A stretch of 64,000 nt of DNA from CAKZLS01 sp963786305 (GTDB taxonomy: Bacteria; Pseudomonadota; Alphaproteobacteria; Rhodospirillales; Defluviicoccaceae): assembly GCA_963786305.1 (NCBI GenBank), contig CAWAYL010000016.1, positions 1 to 64,000 of the forward strand. Reading direction: 5' to 3'. Positions within the stretch are counted from its first letter, which is position 1, and each line of letters starts with the position of its first letter. Under the pieces are notes generated by a model, which did not search any database, was not told the DNA's origin, and saw only the letters and a list, made by a program, of their open reading frames with translations. This document shows, piece after piece, positions 1 through 7,870 of this stretch. The translations under genes were made by a program, and so were the position numbers.

Positions 1-53
1 CCATTTTCCCCGTTTTCGGCTCCGCCGCGGAGGTATCCGCTGTCGGCCTGCGG

Positions 54-719
54 TTAAGGCTGTACCGAGGGGAGGTGGCCGATCTTGACGTACAGCAGGC
101 CGCCATCGATACTGAACGGCGTGTGCTGGCTGTCCGGCGGATTGCGGAGCCAGCTTCCGGCCATGTAGCGCCCTTCGTCATCTTCCACCGAGCCCTCCAA
201 CACCAGAACCTCTTCGCCGGCGGGGTGTCGATGGGTTGGAAAAACGGTGTTCGGGGCCCATCGCACAAGCGTCACCAGTTCGCTTCCGAACCGATGCAGC
301 GGTTGAACCGCAATGCCCTTGATTACGCCCGGAAACCACTCCGCGTGACGGGTATCGATCACGACGCGCTCGCGATCGTCGGGGTGAAACTGGCGCAGTT
401 TGACGAACAGGGCGCAGCCTTCCTCGCTCCAAGGCGCATGCGCCGTGCCGGGCGGGTTGCGGATGTAAGTGCCGGCCGGATAATCGCCCTCGCTATCGGA
501 GAACGTCCCCGCCAGCACCACGAATTCCTCACCAAACTCGTGCTCATGGAAATCAAAACGACTACCGGGTTGAAATCGAACGATACTGGTGGCGCGGGCA
601 ACCTCGCCACCGTCGCGTTCCAGCATACGCCGCTCGACGCCGTCGGCCGGCGACGTCACCCATTCGGCCTCGTCGACGAAACTAACGGCGCGGTGGTCCA
701 GGTCGGCATGAATCAGCAT
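54..719 (-). CDS. bicupin protein (ChrR-type cupins)
   Basis: A 221-residue protein built from two tandem cupin barrels. Metal-ligand motifs of HxH...E form are visible in both halves: H58/H60/E64 (HEHEFGEE) and H163/H165/E169 (HRHPAGEE), each followed by the usual glycine/proline turn motif. It resembles the cupin half of ChrR-like anti-sigma proteins duplicated, but it has no zinc-binding N-terminal domain, so it is probably a metal-dependent sensor or small-molecule enzyme, not an anti-sigma factor. The ATG at 719 is preferred over an in-frame GTG at 731 because GAGAG lies just upstream of it. Substrate is unknown. It lies downstream of rpoH on the same strand, separated by about 90 bases. 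Confidence 0.75.
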   Translation of the reverse strand: MLIHADLDHRAVSFVDEAEWVTSPADGVERRMLERDGGEVARATSIVRFQPGSRFDFHEHEFGEEFVVLAGTFSDSEGDYPAGTYIRNPPGTAHAPWSEEGCALFVKLRQFHPDDRERVVIDTRHAEWFPGVIKGIAVQPLHRFGSELVTLVRWAPNTVFPTHRHPAGEEVLVLEGSVEDDEGRYMAGSWLRNPPDSQHTPFSIDGGLLYVKIGHLPSVQP

Positions 720-812
720 GGTTTCTCTCACGATCGTTCGAGAATCCGAATCCCTGATCCATTAACCCAGCACATTGTCTCAATCTCGCGCAATGCAAAA
801 AGCTATCGAGAC

Positions 813-1703
813 TCAACCCATGGCGGGCTGTGCCAGGGAGGCGCCGCGCATGAAGGCCTTGAGCTTCTCCAGAGCGCGCGTTTCGATCTGGCGGACGCGC
901 TCTCGCGAAATTCCATAGATCTTGCTCAGTTCGGACAGCGGCGGCGGATGGTCGCTGAGTTTCCGCTCGGTGAGAATATGGCGTTCCCGCTCGGTCAATT
1001 CCGCCAAAGCGGTGCTCATCAGGGCGCGGCGCTTGTCCATTTCGTCGCGCTCGATCAGCGATGACTCCTGATCCTGGGAATTGTCGACCAGCAAGTCCTG
1101 CCACGTCGCCCCGCCGTCTTCGCCCACAACCGTGTTGGTCGACTGGTCGCGGCTGCTGAACCACTGATCCATCCGAACGGTCTCCGCCTCGGGAACCCGC
1201 AACTCCTCCGAGATGGATGACACCGCCTCGGGCGAGAGTAGGCTCTCCTCATGGCCCTGATGCTTTTTCTTCAGCCGGGAGAGATTGAAAAACAGCTTCT
1301 TGCGATGCTCGTTGGTGATGGTCCGCACGACCGACGAGGAGCGCAGAATGTAATCGCCGATCGCCGTGCGGATCCACCACCGCGCGTAGGTGGACAGCCG
1401 GAAGCCGCGATCGGGATCGAATTTCTTGATCCCCTGAATCAGCCCGATATTGCCTTCGGAAATGAGATCGGCCATGGGCACGCCATAGCGGCGATAGTCC
1501 GAGGCCGTCTTGATCACCAGGCGCTGGTGGCTGCCGATGAGCATCTCCATGGCCCCCGGGTCGCCATCAGCATGGCTGCGCCGGATCAGGTCCAACTCGG
1601 TGTCGCGGTCCAGCATGGGAAACTTCCGCACCTGTCTCATGAACCGCGAAAGATGCTCGTCCGACGATTGGCGCCGGCTCGGAATGGCCAAGACATCACT
1701 CAT
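813..1703 (-). CDS. rpoH: RNA polymerase heat-shock sigma factor (RpoH type)
   Basis: A 296-residue sigma-70 family factor without region 1.1, the size of RpoH. It shows region 2 (DLISEGNIGLIQGIKKFDP, then ARWWIRTAIGDYIL), the RpoH-box-like segment KKLFFNLSRLKKK, and a region 4 helix-turn-helix (LSKIYGISRERVRQIETRA). It should direct core polymerase to heat-shock or related stress promoters. The ATG at 1703 has GGAG about nine bases upstream. A second RpoH-like gene lies at 26115-27053; alphaproteobacteria often carry two with divided roles. The leader contains two inverted repeats and a weak RpoE-like promoter candidate (separate entries). Confidence 0.9.
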   Translation of the reverse strand: MSDVLAIPSRRQSSDEHLSRFMRQVRKFPMLDRDTELDLIRRSHADGDPGAMEMLIGSHQRLVIKTASDYRRYGVPMADLISEGNIGLIQGIKKFDPDRGFRLSTYARWWIRTAIGDYILRSSSVVRTITNEHRKKLFFNLSRLKKKHQGHEESLLSPEAVSSISEELRVPEAETVRMDQWFSSRDQSTNTVVGEDGGATWQDLLVDNSQDQESSLIERDEMDKRRALMSTALAELTERERHILTERKLSDHPPPLSELSKIYGISRERVRQIETRALEKLKAFMRGASLAQPAMG

Positions 1704-1743
1704 TGTGTACGCTCCGCTGCAGAAATGGATGCAACCACATCCC

Positions 1744-1764
1744 AGTTTGTAACCTCTACAAACT
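1744..1764. promoter_or_regulatory. 21-bp inverted repeat in the rpoH leader
   Basis: Perfect 8-base arms AGTTTGTA and TACAAACT are separated by five bases, about 40 bases upstream of the rpoH start codon. This is the form of a dimeric repressor operator or of a small RNA hairpin in the 5' leader. No regulator can be assigned. Confidence 0.4.
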
Positions 1765-1793
1765 TACCGCAAGCAGATGGACGACACCTGTCC

Positions 1794-1823
1794 TCTCTAT
1801 TAACAATTGTTAATGTCCGATCA
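1794..1823 (-). promoter_or_regulatory. candidate RpoE-type promoter of rpoH
   Basis: On the minus strand TGATCG (1823-1818) is followed after 18 bases by TAGAGA (1799-1794). Spacing and the -35 match the TGATCC-N18-TAARA pattern seen exactly at 33168 and nearly exactly at 44073 in this window, but the -10 is poorer. The spacer contains the perfect palindrome ATTAACAATTGTTAAT at 1799-1814. Control of an rpoH gene by RpoE is known in Rhodobacter, so the match is plausible but weak. Confidence 0.3.
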
Positions 1824-1881
1824 CGAATTCGTGCTTGCCATGGACGCGGGGCGGAAACGCCACGAATTTAAGCGCTTCGCG

Positions 1882-2544
1882 TCAATCGGCGGGGACGTGT
1901 TCGAGGGAGACCTTCTGGTCTCGAACGGTTTTTCCGATGTGATCGGCGAGAACCGGCACCATGGCCTCGGCGGCCTCGAATGGATCCTGGCCGGGCAAGG
2001 CGGCGGTAACCGATCCCTGCCAGATGGCGGGCGCGCCTTCCTGGCCGAGGGTGAACGACAGGCTGTAGGGGTTGTCGGTCGTGGCGGCCGGATCGCCGAG
2101 CGGAATGGTCGCATCGCCCGCGTCGAACGCATCCGGCAAGGCGCGGCCGAGCTCTCCGCCGCCGTCATCCCACGGCGGCGTATCCACCTCTTCCCGTTCG
2201 GCCTCGATCGCTCCGCTATCCCTGAAACCCCGAGGCTCGGCATCGGTTTGCGCCGACATTTCCGTATCGTACGAGAGGATGAACGCTGCGTTTGATTGCA
2301 CCGTGTAGCCGCGCGCCACCAGCGCCTTCTCAATGACGTTTTGCAGGCGGGTATTGACATCGGTGAATTCCTCCGCCTGGACAGAGATCGGTGTTCCCGC
2401 CGGAAAGGCGGGTCCAGCCACCGTGTCGAGTTCGGCGACCGCGCCCTGGGCGGACACCTGGGCAGGCAAGAGCATGGCGAGAACCGGCACGGCCATCCAT
2501 GTCCGGGCCCGGGGCCAGGGCCTCTGTAATGCGGTCTGCGGCAT
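1882..2544 (-). CDS. exported protein of unknown function
   Basis: A 220-residue protein with a signal peptide: basic start, hydrophobic stretch at residues 15-28, and a likely cut after VSAQG or just before it. The body is acidic. A segment around residues 55-85 reads like the 'variable-repeat' fold of outer-membrane-associated lipoproteins in which a conserved domain handles short hydrophobic strands, but I cannot name a family with certainty. There is no lipobox cysteine. The ATG at 2544 has AGGGGA upstream. It lies between rpoH and degP on the same strand, behind a terminator, so it is probably its own unit or joined to rpoH. A role in the envelope is an inference. Confidence 0.6.
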   Translation of the reverse strand: MPQTALQRPWPRARTWMAVPVLAMLLPAQVSAQGAVAELDTVAGPAFPAGTPISVQAEEFTDVNTRLQNVIEKALVARGYTVQSNAAFILSYDTEMSAQTDAEPRGFRDSGAIEAEREEVDTPPWDDGGGELGRALPDAFDAGDATIPLGDPAATTDNPYSLSFTLGQEGAPAIWQGSVTAALPGQDPFEAAEAMVPVLADHIGKTVRDQKVSLEHVPAD

Positions 2545-2631
2545 GGGTCGGTCCCCTGTTTATCGATGTGCAGAATATCAAGGCGGAGTATGGAGATGGC
2601 GGCGCACGGTGACAAGCCCGCAGCGCGGCGG

Positions 2632-2673
2632 CCGCGAAAAGAAGGGCCCCGATCACTGAGGATGATCGGGGCC
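2632..2673 (-). terminator. Rho-independent terminator after degP
   Basis: Perfect 11-base arms GGCCCCGATCA / TGATCGGGGCC (2645-2655 and 2663-2673) enclose a seven-base loop. On the minus strand the stem is followed by CTTCTTTTCG, a T-rich tail. It lies about 80 bases beyond the degP stop codon. Confidence 0.75.
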
Positions 2674-2754
2674 ACTGGCGCGCGGGGTCACGGGAGGATC
2701 GCGCCAGGTCGCGGTTGCCGCGACAACTGGATAGACGTCACGGGCAATGCGGAA

Positions 2755-4248
2755 TTACGCCTCCGCCAGCTCCACGGCGACAAAACGCTGCTCACCTTTG
2801 CGGTCGATCAGGAGCAAGACGGCCTTGCGGTGGGCTTTCTCGGCCTGTTTCACCGCCTTGACCATGTCCTCGGGCGAGGACACGGGCGCCTGATTGACGT
2901 GCGTGATCACGTCGCCGGGCCGCAAACCCTTTTGCGCTGAACTTTTCTCGCCATCCACCGCCGAAATGACCACACCCGTGGACCCATCGCTCAAGCCAAG
3001 CTCGCTCCGCGCGCTTTCGTCCAAGGGGGCAACGGTCAGACCGAGCGAGCCGAGTTCGACATCGCCGCTCTGGGTGTCGCTGCCCTGGCTGTTGAGCGCC
3101 ACCTGCTGCGGCATTTCGCCGATCTTGACCTTCAGTGTCATCTTTTTGCCGCTCCGCCAGACGCTGACGCCGGTGTCGTCACCGATGCCGGAGTTCGCCA
3201 CCACCCGGGTGAGGTCACGCACTTGTTCGATGTCCTGGCCGTCGAACCCGACGATGATGTCGCCCTGGCGCAGGCCCGCCGTCTCGGCCGGACTGTCGGA
3301 TGTGACGTTGGCGACCAGTGCGCCCGTGGGTTCATCAAGGCCCAGGCTCTCGGCGATGTCGGGCGTCACCGGCTGGATCATCACGCCGAGCCAGCCGCGT
3401 TCCACGGCCCCATTCTCGCGCAGTTCGGCCACCACCTGCTGGGCGATTTTCGAGGGAATGGCGAAGCCGATGCCGACGTTGCCGCCGTTGGGGCTGAAGA
3501 TCGCCGTATTGACGCCGATGACGTTGCCCTCGCCATCGAACAACGGACCGCCTGAGTTGCCGCTGTTGATGGGTGCATCGATCTGGATGAAATCGTCATA
3601 GGGACCCGAGCCGATATCCCGGCCGCGGGCGGAGATGATGCCGACCGTGGCGGTACCGCCGAGCCCGAAGGGATTGCCGACCGCGAGCACCCAGTCGCCG
3701 ACCCGGGCCTTGTCGGAATTGCCCCAGGAGCGGGCGGGAAGGGCGCTATCGGTCTCGACCCGGAGAACGGCGAGATCGGTTTTTTCATCGGCGCCGATGA
3801 GTTCCGCGGAATACTCCCGGCCGTTGGTCAACGTGACCTTGATCTCTTCGGCATTGGAAACCACGTGGTTATTGGTCACCACGATACCCTCGTCGTCGAC
3901 GATGAAGCCGGACCCGAGGGCGCCATGTTTCTGCTGCGGACGCGGCATTCCCTGAGGGCCGCCCTCTCCTGAAAACCGCTCGAAGAAGTCCTTGAACGGA
4001 CCGTTCCGGAACTGCTCGGGAATTTGCGGCATCGAGCCGCCCTCGGGCGCCATCTTGGTGGCGGTGATCTGAACAACGGCGGGGCTGACGTTCTCGATCA
4101 GATCGCCGAACCCGTCGGGTGCCCCATGGGCGAATGCCGTTGGCGCTGCGATGGGTGCGAGCGCCAATGCGCTGGCCACCGTCAGGGCGCCCAGAGCCGT
4201 CATGCGTCGTCTCGGCCGTTTTGAGGTTTGTGTGTCGGTTGCAATCAT
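2755..4248 (-). CDS. degP: periplasmic serine protease Do (DegP/HtrA family)
   Basis: A 497-residue protease/chaperone for misfolded envelope proteins. It has a signal peptide (KRPRRR, hydrophobic core, cut near AFA-HG at 40), a trypsin-like domain with catalytic triad H128 (VVTNNHVV), D158 (EKTDLAVL) and S232 (GNSGGPLF), and two PDZ domains at about 290-375 and 400-490. The second PDZ domain places it with DegP/MucD rather than the single-PDZ DegS. I chose the ATG at 4248, not the longer frame from 4326, because the signal peptide begins there. The upstream neighbour on the same strand is an exporter gene 100 bases away, and a hairpin lies in between. Confidence 0.92.
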   Translation of the reverse strand: MIATDTQTSKRPRRRMTALGALTVASALALAPIAAPTAFAHGAPDGFGDLIENVSPAVVQITATKMAPEGGSMPQIPEQFRNGPFKDFFERFSGEGGPQGMPRPQQKHGALGSGFIVDDEGIVVTNNHVVSNAEEIKVTLTNGREYSAELIGADEKTDLAVLRVETDSALPARSWGNSDKARVGDWVLAVGNPFGLGGTATVGIISARGRDIGSGPYDDFIQIDAPINSGNSGGPLFDGEGNVIGVNTAIFSPNGGNVGIGFAIPSKIAQQVVAELRENGAVERGWLGVMIQPVTPDIAESLGLDEPTGALVANVTSDSPAETAGLRQGDIIVGFDGQDIEQVRDLTRVVANSGIGDDTGVSVWRSGKKMTLKVKIGEMPQQVALNSQGSDTQSGDVELGSLGLTVAPLDESARSELGLSDGSTGVVISAVDGEKSSAQKGLRPGDVITHVNQAPVSSPEDMVKAVKQAEKAHRKAVLLLIDRKGEQRFVAVELAEA

Positions 4249-4260
4249 GCTCACGGAAAG

Positions 4261-4299
4261 GCTCCCATTCAAAAAATACGAAGTTTTACTTATGGGAGC
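4261..4299. repeat. inverted repeat between the EamA gene and degP
   Basis: Eight-base arms GCTCCCAT and ATGGGAGC flank a 23-base AT-rich loop. It lies just upstream of the degP start. It could be a leader hairpin or operator for degP; the T-run is inside the loop, so it is not a typical terminator. Confidence 0.4.
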
Positions 4300-4349
4300 G
4301 ATATGGGGCGGCGACCTTACAGCCATCCTTCCGCGCGATTACAATTCGT

Positions 4350-5288
4350 TCACGCGGATGCGGTTCCGCGGCGCGCCAGATAAATTCCGCAGAGAATGAC
4401 CGCCGCGCCCAGCGCCTGCCAGGGTCCGAGTGCCTCGCCGAGGATCAGCCAGGCCAGCACCGCCGCCGCCGCCGGCTGCAGCAACAGGCTGACCGACCCG
4501 AAGGCCGCGGGAAGGTGGGCGAGCGCATAGGCGATCATGCTCTGGCCGCCGGCATGCGAAATCAGCGCGAGACCGATCAGCATCAACCATCCGAAAAGCG
4601 TGGTCGCGATCAGGCTTTCTCCGGAAATCAGCGCGACGGGAAGCAATGCCGCGCAGGTGACCAGCCCGCTCCAGGCCATGATCGTCGCGGTGGAAAAGCG
4701 CGCGCGCAGGCGGCTGACGGCGACGATGTAGGCGGCGTAGAACATGGCGGTGACGACGCCGAAAGCGTCTCCCAGAAGCTGGCTTGGCCCGAGGCTCAGG
4801 CTTTGCCCCATCAGGATGCAGGCGCCGGCGAGAGCCAGGCTCATGCCGATCAGGAATGTGCGGGAGAACCGCTGTCCGAACAGAGCGAAACCGTAGAAGG
4901 TCACGAATACGGGCGCGAAGTTGGCCAGCAAGGTGGCGTTGGCGACCGATGTGAAGGAGATGGACCAATGCCAGAACGCCAGGTCACCGGCGAAGAAAAG
5001 GCCGACGGCGATCAGCCCGAGGTAGTCGAGCCGGCCGGCCGGCCGACGCGGCCGGCGCGCGCCGCGGCTTTCCAGGGTTTGCCACAGCCATAGCGCCGGC
5101 AGCGCCAGAAGCAGCCGATGGAAAGCCGTGGCCGTCGGACCCAGTTCGCTCAGGCGCACGAAGATCGGCGCAAATGCGATGCCGAGGGCGCCCGCGAGCA
5201 GGATGACCAGCGCAATGCGCGCTTTCCTGCTATTTTCTAGGGCACGTTTCGGATCGGACTCGACAACAGACCTTCGCAAGGTGGGCAT
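4350..5288 (-). CDS. EamA/DMT-family exporter
   Basis: A 312-residue inner-membrane protein with about ten hydrophobic segments arranged as two EamA halves (residues ~25-155 and ~165-300). The first half shows the family's FAPIFVRLSELGPTATAFHR pattern, the second a long final helix pair. DMT-family members of this size export amino acids or other small metabolites; the substrate cannot be predicted. It starts with ATG at 5288 and is divergent from the amidohydrolase gene. No strong ribosome site is seen. Confidence 0.8.
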   Translation of the reverse strand: MPTLRRSVVESDPKRALENSRKARIALVILLAGALGIAFAPIFVRLSELGPTATAFHRLLLALPALWLWQTLESRGARRPRRPAGRLDYLGLIAVGLFFAGDLAFWHWSISFTSVANATLLANFAPVFVTFYGFALFGQRFSRTFLIGMSLALAGACILMGQSLSLGPSQLLGDAFGVVTAMFYAAYIVAVSRLRARFSTATIMAWSGLVTCAALLPVALISGESLIATTLFGWLMLIGLALISHAGGQSMIAYALAHLPAAFGSVSLLLQPAAAAVLAWLILGEALGPWQALGAAVILCGIYLARRGTASA

Positions 5289-5377
5289 GGGTGGCTAATA
5301 TAGGGGTTTGCTTCCCGTCGCCAGTCGGTTTCTCGCGGCTCGGCGTGGTTCCGGGGGCTCCAGTTTCGCAGGTTCGG

Positions 5378-6211
5378 ATGACCCTCAATTCAATCTCGGA
5401 AATATTGACCTTGGATTTAGATCGCGCGGGACCTCCGCTCATCGGACCGGACGACCCGCCGCCGGTCGAGATTTTCAATGAGGAGGGAACGACGCCCCTC
5501 CTTTTGGTGTGCGATCATGCCAGCCGCTGCATACCCAAATCCATGGACCGTCTCGGGCTCGAGCCGCCGGCCCTCGATCTGCACATCGCTTACGACATCG
5601 GGGCCGCCGAATTGACCCGGCTGCTGGCGGACCGGTTGAACGCTCCGGCCGTGCTGGCGGGCTACTCGCGGCTTCTGATCGACTGCAATCGGCAGCCCGG
5701 CGACCCGCAATCCATCCCGGAAAAGAGCGATGGCGTGGTCATTCCCGGCAACCAGAACCTCGGCGAAGCGGAGCAGGCCGCGCGCGCCGAGGCCTTCCAC
5801 TGGCCCTATCACCACGCCATCGGCAGGGTGTTCGCCCATTTGCGGCGCATCGGGCCGGAACCCCTGCTGTTTTCCGTCCACACGTTTACGCCTTCCATGG
5901 GCGGAGAGGATCGCTTCTGGGACGTCGGCGTCTTATGGAATCGGGATCCGCGCCTGGCGGTGCCGCTCATCGCCATGTTGCGCGAGCATGAGAGGTTTCA
6001 TGTCGGAGACAACGAGCCCTATTCGGGCAAGGACATAGCGTATACCATCAATCTTCATGCCGGTGCCGTCGGTCTCGCGAACGCCGCGATCGAGGTTCGG
6101 CAGGATCATTGCGAGACGCGCGATGAGTTGACGCGCTGGGCGGAGGTTTTCGGGGACGCGCTGGAAACGCTGGTGGCGATGGATCACGTTCACGGCGTGG
6201 AGCACTTCTGA
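5378..6211 (+). CDS. N-formylglutamate amidohydrolase family protein
   Basis: A 277-residue protein of the N-formylglutamate amidohydrolase (HutG-type) family, zinc-dependent hydrolases that release formate from N-formylglutamate or act on related N-acyl amino acids. Visible family landmarks are LLVCDHASRCIP near residue 45, YDIGAAELTRLLADRL, the SRLLIDCNRQP segment, a HTFTP motif and NEPYSGKD. The ATG at 5378 is preferred to the longer frame from 5291 because the conserved region begins soon after it. The next gene follows after two bases, so both form one operon. There are no histidine-utilisation genes nearby, so a role in histidine breakdown is not supported by context. Confidence 0.8.
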   Translation: MTLNSISEILTLDLDRAGPPLIGPDDPPPVEIFNEEGTTPLLLVCDHASRCIPKSMDRLGLEPPALDLHIAYDIGAAELTRLLADRLNAPAVLAGYSRLLIDCNRQPGDPQSIPEKSDGVVIPGNQNLGEAEQAARAEAFHWPYHHAIGRVFAHLRRIGPEPLLFSVHTFTPSMGGEDRFWDVGVLWNRDPRLAVPLIAMLREHERFHVGDNEPYSGKDIAYTINLHAGAVGLANAAIEVRQDHCETRDELTRWAEVFGDALETLVAMDHVHGVEHF

Positions 6212-6213
6212 CG

Positions 6214-7350
6214 ATGGCGTACGTGGAACCGGCCTTTACCGTCGGTGTCGAAGAAGAATATCTGCTCGTTGATCTCGAAACGCGCGAGGTCGCGACGGAT
6301 CCGCCCAAGAGCATGTTCAACGAATGCGAGGCGCGGATCCGCGACCTGGTCCGCCCCGAGTTTCTCACGTCGCAAATCGAGGTGGGGACGCGCCCCTTCA
6401 AGACCGTCAAGGAAGTGCGCAACGATCTCGCCTGGTTGCGCCGCACGGTGGCCGACGTGGCGGCCAAGCATGGGCTGGCGCCGATCGCGGCGTCCACTCA
6501 TCCGTTTTCGGAATGGCAATCGCAGAAGCACACCGACAAAGCGCGCTATCACGTTCTGGCGCGTGACATGCAGGCTGTCGCCCGGCGGCTGTTGATCTGC
6601 GGCATGCATGTGCACGTGGGGATCGAGGACGACGAGCTGCGCATCGACGTCATGAACATGGTCAGTTATTTCCTGCCCCATCTGCTGGCGCTCAGCACAT
6701 CGTCGCCGTTCTGGCGCGGAGAAGACAGCGGTCTGAAGTGCTACCGGCTGAGCGTGTTCGACGAACTGCCGCGCACCGGGTTGCCGTCGCGTTTCGACTC
6801 CTACGGCGAATACAAACGGCACGTGGCCGTGCTGGTGGATGGCGGGATCTTCGAGGATGCTAGCATGATTTGGTGGGATGTCCGGCCGAGCGCCAAGTTC
6901 CCGACGCTGGAAATGCGAATCACCGATGTCTGCACCGTGCTCGACGACGCCATGGCGATCGCGGCGCTTTACCAATGCATCGTCCGGATGCTGTACCGCC
7001 TGCGCCGCCAGAACCAGCGATGGCGGGAATACGACAATATGCTGATCGACGAGAATTGCTGGCGCGCGAAACGATACGGGATCGACGAGGGTTTGATCGA
7101 TTTCGGAAAGGGAGAAGTGGTGCCGTGCGCCGATCTGCTGGAAGAGCTGATCCAGATGACGGCGCCGGATGCCGAGGCCCTCGCGTGCGGGGAGGAAATT
7201 CAGCATTGCCGCCGGATCATTCAACGTGGCACAAGCGCCCACCGGCAGCTTGCCACATACAAATCGGCGATCGCGGAAGGATCGACACCGCGTGAGGCCG
7301 CGTCCAGTGTGGTGGACATGTTGATCGCGGAAACGGTCCGCGACCTATAA
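6214..7350 (+). CDS. carboxylate-amine ligase, GCS2 family (YbdK-like)
   Basis: A 378-residue ATP-grasp-like ligase of the glutamate-cysteine ligase type 2 family. The start FTVGVEEEYLLVD is the family signature, followed by QIEVGTRPF, GMHVHVGI (metal/nucleotide region) and FPTLEMRITD. Members join glutamate to an amine, with weak gamma-glutamylcysteine ligase activity in YbdK; the true substrate is usually unknown. It is translationally linked to the upstream amidohydrolase (two-base gap). That pairing is frequent in alphaproteobacteria and suggests linked making and breaking of a glutamyl or N-acyl compound, which is inference. Confidence 0.82.
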   Translation: MAYVEPAFTVGVEEEYLLVDLETREVATDPPKSMFNECEARIRDLVRPEFLTSQIEVGTRPFKTVKEVRNDLAWLRRTVADVAAKHGLAPIAASTHPFSEWQSQKHTDKARYHVLARDMQAVARRLLICGMHVHVGIEDDELRIDVMNMVSYFLPHLLALSTSSPFWRGEDSGLKCYRLSVFDELPRTGLPSRFDSYGEYKRHVAVLVDGGIFEDASMIWWDVRPSAKFPTLEMRITDVCTVLDDAMAIAALYQCIVRMLYRLRRQNQRWREYDNMLIDENCWRAKRYGIDEGLIDFGKGEVVPCADLLEELIQMTAPDAEALACGEEIQHCRRIIQRGTSAHRQLATYKSAIAEGSTPREAASSVVDMLIAETVRDL

Positions 7351-7392
7351 AAGGATTAATCCAGGGAAGCGTTCAGGCCACGGGAGGCGACT

Positions 7393-7821
7393 ATGTACGT
7401 AAGGGACATTCTGAAAAACAAGGGTAACGACGTTATTTCAGTGACCGCGAGCGATCCTATATCCGCGGTGCTTTCGTTGATGGCGGACAAGCAGATCGGA
7501 GCCGTGCTGGTCACCGGCGAGCGTGGCGCCATCGCCGGGATCATCTCGGAGAGAGACATCGTCCGGTCCATCAAGAACCACAAGGAGGCGATGTTCGGCA
7601 AGACGGTCGGCGATCTGATGACCGCCGAGGTGGTGACCTGCTCGTCTCAGGATTCCATCTCCGCGATCATGGGGATGATGACCTCTCGGCGCTTTCGCCA
7701 TGTGCCCGTTGTCGACGATGGCGAACTGGTGGGCGTCATCAGTATTGGCGACGTGGTCAAGAGCCGGATCGAGGAGGCCGAAGCCGAGGCCGAGGCGCTC
7801 CGAAAATACATCGCTCTGTAG
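7393..7821 (+). CDS. CBS-domain pair protein
   Basis: A 142-residue protein made of two CBS motifs (residues ~8-62 and ~74-127), which together form one Bateman module that binds adenine nucleotides. Typical motif endings are seen: GIISERDIVRSI and GVISIGDVVKSRI. No other domain is present, so it probably acts as a free-standing energy or nucleotide sensor. GGGAGG precedes the ATG at 7393 by about six bases. It follows the ligase gene after 42 bases and may share its transcript. Confidence 0.88.
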   Translation: MYVRDILKNKGNDVISVTASDPISAVLSLMADKQIGAVLVTGERGAIAGIISERDIVRSIKNHKEAMFGKTVGDLMTAEVVTCSSQDSISAIMGMMTSRRFRHVPVVDDGELVGVISIGDVVKSRIEEAEAEAEALRKYIAL

Positions 7822-7870
7822 GCCCGAGGCCACCATCGTCCTGTCGGCCGGAGGCCACAGCCGTCGCGGT

